14,142 nt of DNA, from positions 1 to 14,142 of the forward strand of contig JARXKR010000043.1 of assembly GCA_030271565.1 (NCBI GenBank), written 5' to 3'. The notes beneath the pieces were generated by a model. That model did no database searches. It worked only from the letters and a program-made list of their open reading frames with translations, and had not been told where the DNA came from. Both the position numbers and the translations under genes were made by a program. This document shows, one piece after another, positions 1 through 6,540 of this stretch; position 1 is the stretch's first letter, and each line of letters starts with the position of its first letter. The stretch is from Pseudomonadota bacterium (GTDB lineage: Bacteria; Pseudomonadota; Alphaproteobacteria; Sphingomonadales; Sphingomonadaceae).

Positions 1-16
1 TGGGGAGGGGGATTGT

Positions 17-1180
17 TCAGACCGCCCCAGCCGCAGCCGCTGCGCTGGCCCAGGCCCACTGGAAATTGTACCCGCCCAGCCAGCCGGTGACATCGACTGC
101 CTCGCCGATTGCATAAAGCCCCGGCATCCGCCGCGCCTCCATCGTCTGCGAGGACAGCTCAGCCGTGCTGATCCCGCCGACAGTGACTTCAGCCTTGGCA
201 AAGCCTTCGCTGCCATTGGGGTTGAACTGCCAGCCCCGCAGCGCGGCTTCGGCGGCGCCAAGCACCTTGTCGCCATATTGGCCAAGCTCGCCGTCCAGCT
301 CCAGTCGCTCGGCCAGCACCGTCGCCAGCCGCTCGGACAGCGTTTCGGCGAGCAGCTTGCGCACCAGCTTGCGCGGTGCTGCGCGCTTGGCCCCGTTCAA
401 CCAGCCAGCATCATGCCCGGGCAGAAAATCGATCCCGACCGGCTCACCGCGCTTCCAATAGGATGAAACCTGCAAGATCGCCGGACCCGACAGACCGCGG
501 TGCGTGAACAGCGCCGCCTCGGCGAATGCCGCCTTGCCGCATTTTGCCACCACCGGTGCGGAGACACCCGATAGCTCGCGGAACAGTACCTCATCGCCGC
601 CCAAGGTCAGCGGGACCAGCGCGGGGCGCGGTTCGACCACTTTCAGACCGAACTGGCGGGCGAGATCATAGGCCAGTCCGCTCGCGCCAAGCTTGGGGAT
701 CGACGGCCCGCCGGTGGCGATGACCAGCGCGGATGCACTCTCGCCCGCAACATGGAACAACCCGTCACGGTGCTCGACCGGGCCGACTTGTTCGCCCAGC
801 CGCAGCGTTACCCCGCCCTTGACGCACTCAGCCAGCAGCAGATCGACCACTTGCCGCGCCGAGCCATCGCAGAACAGCTGCCCCAGCGTCTTTTCGTGCC
901 AGGCGATCCCGTAAGTCTTGATCAGGGCGAGGAAATCGTGCGGGGTGAACCGGCTCAGCGCCGATTTGGCGAAGTGCGGATTTGCCGAAATGAACCGCTC
1001 GGGTGCGGTGTGCAGGTTGGTAAAATTGCACCGACCCCCGCCCGAGATCAGAATCTTGCGGCCCGGCTCGTCGTTGTGGTCGAGCAGCAGCACGCGTTTG
1101 CCGCGCTGTCCGGCAAGCGCGGCGCAGAACAGGCCCGCAGCGCCTGCGCCGAGGACTATGGCGTCGTATTGCACGCTCAC
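17..1180 (-). CDS. HI0933/BaiN-family NAD(P)/FAD-dependent oxidoreductase
   Basis: A 387-residue cytosolic flavoprotein of the HI0933-like (YhiN/BaiN, PF03486) family. The N-terminal Rossmann FAD-binding loop GAGAAG is at residues 11-16. The family signature GRKILISGGGRCNFTN follows at about 40-55. The C-terminal FAD-contacting segment with LYAIGEAVDVTGWLGG lies in the last 35 residues. The length is normal for the family (about 390-420) and both ends are present. The start is GTG (1178-1180): it overlaps the stop of the upstream dehydrogenase as GTGA, and the Rossmann strand begins at residue 6, so nothing is missing. The SD is weak (GGCAGG directly before GTG), so translation probably depends on coupling. 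Members reduce diverse substrates (BaiN acts on bile-acid intermediates in gut clostridia) or are uncharacterised; no substrate can be read from this sequence. It is the last gene of the apparent ku-ligD-flavoprotein run. Confidence 0.93.
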   Translation of the reverse strand: MSVQYDAIVLGAGAAGLFCAALAGQRGKRVLLLDHNDEPGRKILISGGGRCNFTNLHTAPERFISANPHFAKSALSRFTPHDFLALIKTYGIAWHEKTLGQLFCDGSARQVVDLLLAECVKGGVTLRLGEQVGPVEHRDGLFHVAGESASALVIATGGPSIPKLGASGLAYDLARQFGLKVVEPRPALVPLTLGGDEVLFRELSGVSAPVVAKCGKAAFAEAALFTHRGLSGPAILQVSSYWKRGEPVGIDFLPGHDAGWLNGAKRAAPRKLVRKLLAETLSERLATVLAERLELDGELGQYGDKVLGAAEAALRGWQFNPNGSEGFAKAEVTVGGISTAELSSQTMEARRMPGLYAIGEAVDVTGWLGGYNFQWAWASAAAAAGAV

Positions 1181-2784
1181 CCTGCCACCAGATCGAGCGC
1201 GAGGGCTTCGGCCACCTTGATCCCGTCCACCGCCGCCGAAAGTATCCCGCCGGCGTAGCCCGCACCTTCTCCCGCCGGGTAGAGCCCGCGCGTATTGAGG
1301 CTTTGCAGGTCTGCACCTCGGTTAATCCGGATCGGCGACGAGGTGCGGGTTTCGACCCCGGTCATCACCACGTCGGGATGATCGTACCCGGCCAGCTGCC
1401 GCCCGAACACCGGGAGCGCCTCGCGGATTGCGTCGGTGACGAATGCGGGGAGGCATTCAGACAAGTCGGTCGGCTTGACCCCGGGCTGGTAGCTGGGCTC
1501 AATTGAACCAAACGCGCTGGAGGCCCGGTCCTTCACAAAATCGCCGACCGTCTGCCCCGGTGCGTGGTAATTGCTCCCGCCCGAAACGTAAGCCAGCGCT
1601 TCCAATTCGCGCTGCAGGGCCACCCCGGCCAGCGGGTGCCCGGGAAAGTCGCGCTCGGGCGAAATATCCACCACCAGTCCCGAATTGGCGTTGAATTCGG
1701 CGCGCGAATACTGGCTCATCCCGTTGGTGACCACGCGCCCTTCCTCCGAGGTCGCGGCAACCACGTGCCCGCCCGGGCACATGCAGAACGAATAGACCGA
1801 GCGGCCATTGCTGGCCTTGTGTGCCAGGGCGTAACTCGCCGGGCCGAGGAGCGGATTGCCTGCCTCGCTGCCGTAGCGGGCCCGGTCGATCCAGCCTTGC
1901 GGATGCTCGATCCGCACCCCGATTGCGAACGGCTTGGCCTCTATGTGCACGCCTGCGTCATGCAGAGCTTCAAACGTATCGCGCGCCGAATGCCCCACCG
2001 CGAGCACGACGTGGCTGGCCGCCAGTCGTTCGCCATTTGACAGGTGGAGCGCGGTAATCTTGCCCTCCTCGCGCTCGAACGCATCGACCCGCGTGCCGAA
2101 GCGGTATTCCCCGCCCAGCGCCTCGATCGTCTTGCGCATGGATATCACCATCGTGACCAGCCGGAAGGTGCCGATATGCGGATGTGCCTCGGTCAGGATT
2201 TCGGGCGGAGCACCGGCTTTGACGAATTCGGTCAGCACCTTGCGGCCCAGGTGACGCGGGTCCTTGATCCGCGAGTAGAGCTTGCCGTCGGAAAAAGTTC
2301 CCGCCCCGCCCTCGCCGAACTGGGCGTTGCTTTCGGGCTCGAGCACGCCGCGGCGCCACAGTCCCCAGGTGTCCTTGGTGCGTTCGCGCACCGCCTTGCC
2401 GCGTTCGATGATGATTGGGCGGAAACCCATCTGCGCGAGGATCAGCGCGGCGAACAAGCCGCACGGCCCCGCGCCGATCACCACGGGGCGCTGGCCCGAC
2501 CAATCGGCAGGTGCCTGAACGGGTGGGTGGTAAGTGGTGTCGGGCGCGGGGCGAACATGCGGATCGCCCCCCAACCGGGCCTGCACCTCAGCCTCATCGG
2601 CCAGCTCGACATCGAACGAATAGACCAGCTTGATCGCGCCGCGCTTGCGCGCATCGTTGCCCCGCCGCACCAGCCGGTGGCTCCGGACTTCGCCCTCGCT
2701 CACCCCCAGCCGCGCGGCAATCGCGGGCAGCACTGCCTCGGGCGGATGGTCGAGCGGCAGGGCAAGGTCGGACAGGCGCAGCAT
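1177..2784 (-). CDS. COG2509-type FAD-dependent dehydrogenase
   Basis: A 535-residue protein of the uncharacterised FAD-dependent dehydrogenase family COG2509. Residues 1-95 form a family-typical N-terminal domain containing RSHRLVRRGNDARKRG. A Rossmann FAD loop GAGPCG is at 104-109, followed by IIIERG at about 124-129. Further hallmarks are FGEGGAGTFSDGKLYSR at about 155-172, a CMCPGG motif in the middle, and the C-terminal FAD-binding stretch YPAGEGAGYAGGILSA. The length is usual for the family. The ATG at 2782-2784 is chosen because the N-terminal domain starts there; a second ATG at 2796-2798 is out of frame. The SD is weak. The gene follows ligD by 48 bp on the same strand and overlaps the next flavoprotein by 4 bp. 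Substrate and physiological role are unknown; the conserved cysteines suggest redox chemistry but prove nothing. Confidence 0.93.
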   Translation of the reverse strand: MLRLSDLALPLDHPPEAVLPAIAARLGVSEGEVRSHRLVRRGNDARKRGAIKLVYSFDVELADEAEVQARLGGDPHVRPAPDTTYHPPVQAPADWSGQRPVVIGAGPCGLFAALILAQMGFRPIIIERGKAVRERTKDTWGLWRRGVLEPESNAQFGEGGAGTFSDGKLYSRIKDPRHLGRKVLTEFVKAGAPPEILTEAHPHIGTFRLVTMVISMRKTIEALGGEYRFGTRVDAFEREEGKITALHLSNGERLAASHVVLAVGHSARDTFEALHDAGVHIEAKPFAIGVRIEHPQGWIDRARYGSEAGNPLLGPASYALAHKASNGRSVYSFCMCPGGHVVAATSEEGRVVTNGMSQYSRAEFNANSGLVVDISPERDFPGHPLAGVALQRELEALAYVSGGSNYHAPGQTVGDFVKDRASSAFGSIEPSYQPGVKPTDLSECLPAFVTDAIREALPVFGRQLAGYDHPDVVMTGVETRTSSPIRINRGADLQSLNTRGLYPAGEGAGYAGGILSAAVDGIKVAEALALDLVAG

Positions 2785-2832
2785 AGTCTCGCGCCCATAG
2801 GCGCTGGGCTGGCCGGATGGAAGCGTGCAGCC

Positions 2833-5349
2833 TTACAGTTCCGGCAGGGCCTGATCGGCAAAGCCCCAGCCAGCCAGCGCCTTGTCGCGGCTGCGCTCGA
2901 TCAGGCGCTGGGCATCGCCGATCGAGAACGGGTGCGCGTTTTTGACCGCGTCAAGTTCATCCCACGCGATCGGCACGGCCACTGGGGCTCCTTCGCGGGC
3001 CCGCGCCGAATAGGGCACCACTGCGGTGCTGCCGCGCTGGTTGCGCAGCCAGTCGATGAAAATCCGCCCCTGCCGCTTGGCCTTGCTCATCGTCGCAACG
3101 AAGCGCTCAGGCTCGGCTTGCGCCAGCGCTTCGGCGAAGCGGCGGGCAAAGTCCTTGTGGACCTCCCACGAATGGCCGGGTCGCAGCGGCGCGATTACGT
3201 GCACCCCCTTGCCGCCCGAGAGCATTGCGAAACTGACCAGGCCGAGGTCGGACAAGGTATCGCGCAGGTGTTTGGCCGCACCGATGACATCCTTGAAATC
3301 AAGCGCTTCGTCGGGATCGAGATCGAAGATCAACCGGTCAGGCTCCTCGATCGCGTCGCTGCGGCAGAGCCACGCGTGGAATTCGATCGTGCCCATCTGG
3401 ACGCAGGCGAGCAGCCCGGCGGCCTCGGTGACGTAAAGGTAATCCTCGCGCCCGCCATCCTTTTCGTGGATCGGGACATGCTTGACCGAGGGCCCGAACG
3501 ACCCGCTGTCGTGCTTCTGGAAGAAGCATTGCTTGGCGCGGCCTTGCGGGCAGCGCACCAGACTGAGCGGACGCGAACCCGCGTAAGGCAGCATTAGCGG
3601 CGCGATAGCGGCGTAATAGGCCGCGAGATCGCCTTTGGTTTGCCCGCTTTCGGGGAAGATCACGCGGTCGGGGTTGGTGATTTTGACCACCAGTTCATCG
3701 TCCGGGGCCGCTTCGGCGCGTTCGGGCTTCACTTCTGCTGCCTTCTTGTCACCGCGCAATCCGATGAAGCTGCCGTGGCGCACCGATCCTTCGGCGGTGA
3801 ATTCGGCAAAGGCGACATCGGCGACCAGTTCGGGGCGCAGCCAGATGACGCCGCGCGCGTCTTCCCTGCTGACTTCCAGGGGCGGCTTGTCGGTCGCCAA
3901 TTTGGTCATGCGCTTGGCCAGATCGGCCATGTCGTCCTGTCCGAACCCGGTCCCGACATTGCCCTTGTAAACCAGCTTGCCGCCCTCGTTCTGCGCCAGC
4001 AGCAGCGAGGCAAACGGCCGCACCTTGTTCGCCGATTTTTTCCATCCGACCACGATGAATTCTTGCCGCAAGGTACATTTGACCTTGACCCAGTCCTTGC
4101 TCCGGGTGGACCGATAAGGCGCGTCGATCCGTTTCGAGATGATCCCCTCCTGCCCGGCAGCGCACATCCCCTTGAACAGCGCCTCGCCTGCGCCAATCAC
4201 GTGATCGGCGACATGGACCGGATCGGCCGCCCCGCGCAGCAAGGCCTCGAGCCGTTCCTTGCGCTCGACATTGGGCAGGCCGGTCAGATCCTCGCCTTCC
4301 AGTTCGAGCAAGTCGAAGGCATGGTAGGCGAGCTTGTCACCGGGGGCTTGCGAGCCGTGGCCGCGCTTGAGCACCGCCTGCAACCGCGAGAAGTCGGGGT
4401 TGCCCTCGGCATCAGGCGCAATGATCTCGCCGTCGATCAGGCAGCTGGGTAAATCGAGCGCGACCAGCGCATCCACCAGCGGCGTAAACTTGTCGGTCCA
4501 GTCCTTGCCGCCCCTTGTCCACACCGTCACATCGCTGCCCTTGGCGGCGATCAACGCGCGGTAGCCGTCGAACTTGATCTCGTGCATCCAGCCATTCCCG
4601 GCCGGGACCGCATCGACCAGCGTGGCGAGCTGCGGGGTGCGGAACTTGGGCTTGGTAGACGGCTTCACCTTGCGCTTTGGCTTCGGCGCTTTTTTTGCAT
4701 TGTGCTTTGCGGCGCTGCTCATCTCGGCGGCAAAGGCCTTGCCCTTCTTGCCTGCGAGCGAATGGCTGCCTCCGGCGTCCGCAGCGATCTCAGCCATCGA
4801 GCGCCCGGTCAGAACGCTGGTCAATTCGCGCTCGACCAGCGGATCACCCTCCACCTCATGGCCGTCCGCGATCTTGCGCAGCAGCCAGTTCTCGCGCTTT
4901 TCATTGCCGCGCGGCTTGAGCCGGATCAGCAGCCACTCGCCCTTCATCCGGGTCCCGTCGAGGGTGAAATGCAGGTGGCCCTTGTCGATGTCTTTCCAGC
5001 TCTTGCCCGGCACCGGAGCCCAGGTGCCGCAGTCCCACAGCATCACCGTGCCGCCGCCATACTCGCCTTTGGGGATTGAGCCCTCGAAGGTGCCATAAGC
5101 CAGCGGGTGATCTTCGGTGCGCACCGCGAGCCGCTTGATCGATGGATCGGGTGAGGGCCCTTTCGTCACCGCCCAGCTCTTGAGTACCCCATCGGCCTCG
5201 ATCCGAAAGTCCCAATGCAGCCGCGTCGCGTCGTGCTTCTGGACGATGAAGCGGTTGCCGGTGGGCGAGTGTTCGACTTTGCCCGCAGGCTCGGCGGTCA
5301 GCTTGAAATCGCGCTTGGCGTTGTATGTGGTAAGGCTCGATTTCGCCAT
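2833..5349 (-). CDS. ligD: Multifunctional ATP-dependent DNA ligase LigD (PE-Lig-Pol)
   Basis: LigD, 838 residues, seals double-strand breaks with Ku in bacterial non-homologous end joining. The domain order is 3'-phosphoesterase (about 10-185), ATP-dependent ligase (about 235-540) and AEP-type polymerase/primase (about 555-838), as in the Pseudomonas aeruginosa enzyme of 840 residues. Phosphoesterase metal and catalytic residues are visible: H39, H45, D47, R49, H81. The ligase has the adenylated lysine K259 in EIKFDGYR, motif IV EGIISKR (401-407) and motif V DWVKVKC (419-425). The polymerase has D676 and D678 in FDLDPD, SGGKGVH ending at H717, and the third aspartate D766 in IDW. A lysine-rich linker (about 214-236) joins the first two domains. 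The start is ATG 5347-5349: its TGATG overlap with the ku stop and the MAKSSLTTYN start fit the family, while the open frame upstream to 5724 merely shadows ku. No good SD is seen, so coupling to ku is likely. Confidence 0.97.
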   Translation of the reverse strand: MAKSSLTTYNAKRDFKLTAEPAGKVEHSPTGNRFIVQKHDATRLHWDFRIEADGVLKSWAVTKGPSPDPSIKRLAVRTEDHPLAYGTFEGSIPKGEYGGGTVMLWDCGTWAPVPGKSWKDIDKGHLHFTLDGTRMKGEWLLIRLKPRGNEKRENWLLRKIADGHEVEGDPLVERELTSVLTGRSMAEIAADAGGSHSLAGKKGKAFAAEMSSAAKHNAKKAPKPKRKVKPSTKPKFRTPQLATLVDAVPAGNGWMHEIKFDGYRALIAAKGSDVTVWTRGGKDWTDKFTPLVDALVALDLPSCLIDGEIIAPDAEGNPDFSRLQAVLKRGHGSQAPGDKLAYHAFDLLELEGEDLTGLPNVERKERLEALLRGAADPVHVADHVIGAGEALFKGMCAAGQEGIISKRIDAPYRSTRSKDWVKVKCTLRQEFIVVGWKKSANKVRPFASLLLAQNEGGKLVYKGNVGTGFGQDDMADLAKRMTKLATDKPPLEVSREDARGVIWLRPELVADVAFAEFTAEGSVRHGSFIGLRGDKKAAEVKPERAEAAPDDELVVKITNPDRVIFPESGQTKGDLAAYYAAIAPLMLPYAGSRPLSLVRCPQGRAKQCFFQKHDSGSFGPSVKHVPIHEKDGGREDYLYVTEAAGLLACVQMGTIEFHAWLCRSDAIEEPDRLIFDLDPDEALDFKDVIGAAKHLRDTLSDLGLVSFAMLSGGKGVHVIAPLRPGHSWEVHKDFARRFAEALAQAEPERFVATMSKAKRQGRIFIDWLRNQRGSTAVVPYSARAREGAPVAVPIAWDELDAVKNAHPFSIGDAQRLIERSRDKALAGWGFADQALPEL

Positions 5350-6191
5350 CAGGCCCGCTTTCGCACAGGCTTCTTGGCTGCTGGCTTTTTCGCATCGCCA
5401 GTCTCCCCAACCGACTTCTTCAGCGCCGCCATCAGGTCGATCACATTGCTGCCGCTGCGCGGTGCCGGCTCCTCGGTGTCTTCCAGGATCGCCTTTTTGC
5501 TTTTCGACTTGGCCTTGCGATCGATCAGTTTGCGCAGCGCATCGGCGTAGCGGTCGTGGAACTCGCCCGGATCGAACGGCGCGCTGCGCTGCTCGATCAG
5601 GGTAGCGGCCAGATCGAGCAAGTCGGCACGCGGCTTTTCCCCGCTGACCTCGGTGAAGAACGACTGGCCTTTGCGCACCTCGTCGGCATAGCGCAGCGTT
5701 TCGAGCAGAAGCCCTTTGCCGCACGGCTTGAGCGCGACGAGCTTTTCCGAGCCACGGATCGAAAGTTGGCCGAGGCCGATTTTGCCCGCCTTGCGCAAGG
5801 CTTCGCGCAACACCACGAAGGCCTCTTCAGCCAGGTCGTCGGCCGGGGTGACATAGTACGGCTTCTCGAAATAGAGCGGATCGATCTCGTCGGCCTTGAC
5901 GAACTGGACCAGTTCGAGCGTCTTCTTGCTCTCGATCTTGACCGCCTCGATCTCGCGATCCTCAAGCAGCACGTAATTGCCCTTGGAGACCTCGTAGCCC
6001 GAGATGATATCGTCCTTGTCGACCGGTCCAACCCCCTCGGCGACCTTTTCGTAGGAGATCGGCTTGCCGCTCGGCTCGTGGATTTGCCGGAACGCGATTT
6101 TAGCCCCCGACCGCGTCGCGGCGTAAATTTCTACCGGAATCGAAACCAGCGCCAGCCGGATCTGCCCTTGCCAATATGCCCGTGCTGCCAT
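5349..6191 (-). CDS. ku: Ku DNA end-binding protein (bacterial NHEJ)
   Basis: Bacterial Ku, 280 residues, forms a homodimeric ring that threads onto DNA double-strand ends and recruits LigD. The Ku core fills residues 1 to about 205, beginning MAARAYWQGQIRLALVSIPV, with the family motifs FRQIHEPSG, YEKV and KGNYVLLEDREIEAV. The C-terminal region (about 220-280) is rich in lysine and ends KKPAAKKPVRKRA; such basic tails contact DNA and modulate sliding in mycobacterial Ku. The length is normal (about 260-300). The ATG at 6189-6191 has an AGGAGA Shine-Dalgarno (6201-6206), 9 nt away. The gene is first in the minus-strand run and its TGA overlaps the ligD ATG by one base, so the two partners are probably made together. 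A run of C-tracts (G-quadruplex motif on the other strand) sits just upstream of the SD. Confidence 0.96.
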   Translation of the reverse strand: MAARAYWQGQIRLALVSIPVEIYAATRSGAKIAFRQIHEPSGKPISYEKVAEGVGPVDKDDIISGYEVSKGNYVLLEDREIEAVKIESKKTLELVQFVKADEIDPLYFEKPYYVTPADDLAEEAFVVLREALRKAGKIGLGQLSIRGSEKLVALKPCGKGLLLETLRYADEVRKGQSFFTEVSGEKPRADLLDLAATLIEQRSAPFDPGEFHDRYADALRKLIDRKAKSKSKKAILEDTEEPAPRSGSNVIDLMAALKKSVGETGDAKKPAAKKPVRKRA

Positions 6192-6209
6192 GGTCCGATG
6201 TCTCCTGCT

Positions 6210-6237
6210 GGGGGGAAACGCGGGGTGTGGGGTGGGG
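6210..6237 (+). other. Putative four-run G-quadruplex motif in the ku leader
   Basis: Four G runs of at least four bases occur on the plus strand: 6210-6215, 6222-6225, 6229-6232 and 6234-6237, separated by loops of 6, 3 and 1 nt. This fits a G4+N1-7 pattern. The plus strand is the template strand for ku, so a folded structure would form on the template during leftward transcription. In the mRNA the same stretch is C-tracts directly 5' of the ku Shine-Dalgarno. That it folds is inference. Confidence 0.55.
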
Positions 6238-6264
6238 TTCCATCGCGAGGCCCGCGCAATTTAC

Positions 6265-6293
6265 TTGCTTTTTGCCGCAACGCAGCATATATG
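6265..6293 (+). promoter_or_regulatory. Candidate sigma70-type promoter towards the helicase
   Basis: TTGCTT (6265-6270) and TATATG (6288-6293) are separated by 17 bp, a fair match to -35/-10 boxes in an otherwise GC-rich region. Use of it would give the helicase mRNA a leader of about 240 nt. The -10 box lies in the palindrome GCATATATGC, so it could also serve the opposite direction, but I see no good -35 for ku. Confidence 0.3.
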
Positions 6294-6488
6294 CGTCTCA
6301 CATCCAACCGGACCTTGCCCGGGCATCAGCCCCAGCAAGCCAGTTCGGCGCCGCGTGAAGCTTGCCTGATGGTGAGCCAGCCCGAACGCCCGGTTGACCG
6401 TTTTACCAGCCGCCTTTGTCACGCAGGGTTGCACTTGATGCACCTGTCCAGCCGCGCCGATTCCCGGCGTGCGCACGGCTATTTTGAT

Positions 6489-6514
6489 GCTTCGACAAGC
6501 TCAGCATGAGCGGG
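6489..6514 (+). repeat. REP-like dispersed element (TTCGACAAGCTCAG...TGAGCGG)
   Basis: Two small overlapping stem-loops are visible: GCTT-CGAC-AAGC (6489-6500) and GCTCA-GCA-TGAGC (6499-6511), followed by GGG. From memory, this sequence is scattered in many copies through sphingomonad genomes. It appears in databases as the spurious peptide MLRQAQHER when a start is called too far upstream, as would happen here for the helicase. It lies 27 bp before the helicase ATG. Only one copy is in this window. Confidence 0.6.
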
Positions 6515-6540
6515 AAGAAGCCAAGAAAGAGTTTTTTGTT

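Larger units (their letters stand above)
6192..6540. other. Divergent intergenic region between ku and the DEAD-box helicase
   Basis: About 350 bp with no credible gene. It must hold the ku promoter (leftward) and the helicase promoter (rightward). Visible contents are a G-run cluster near ku, an AT-rich palindrome GCATATATGC at 6285-6294, an isolated TTGACC at 6394-6399 without a matching -10, and a dispersed repeat at 6489-6514. The short reading frames across it lack an SD and have no recognisable protein character. Confidence 0.7.

Noticed and set aside
1..16. Repeat or terminator at the left edge
   Set aside because: Only 16 bases are available. The G-rich run resembles part of the 14062-14123 repeat but cannot be identified alone.
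2044..3597. Long plus-strand open frame (517 codons) opposite the dehydrogenase and ligD
   Set aside because: It is antisense to two well-recognised genes, spans their junction and shows no family motif; typical of high-GC shadow frames.
5350..5724. N-terminal extension of LigD by 125 residues (open frame to 5724)
   Set aside because: It is a shadow of the ku coding region in another frame, low in complexity and rich in Arg. LigD homologues start at the MAKSS-like methionine at 5349.
6394..6420. Promoter with TTGACC as -35
   Set aside because: The nearest -10-like box (TTTGTC) is poor and spaced only 15 bp away.
6469..6540. 24-residue N-terminal extension of the helicase
   Set aside because: It translates the dispersed repeat (MLRQAQHER); RhlE-like proteins begin at MSYFSDLGL.
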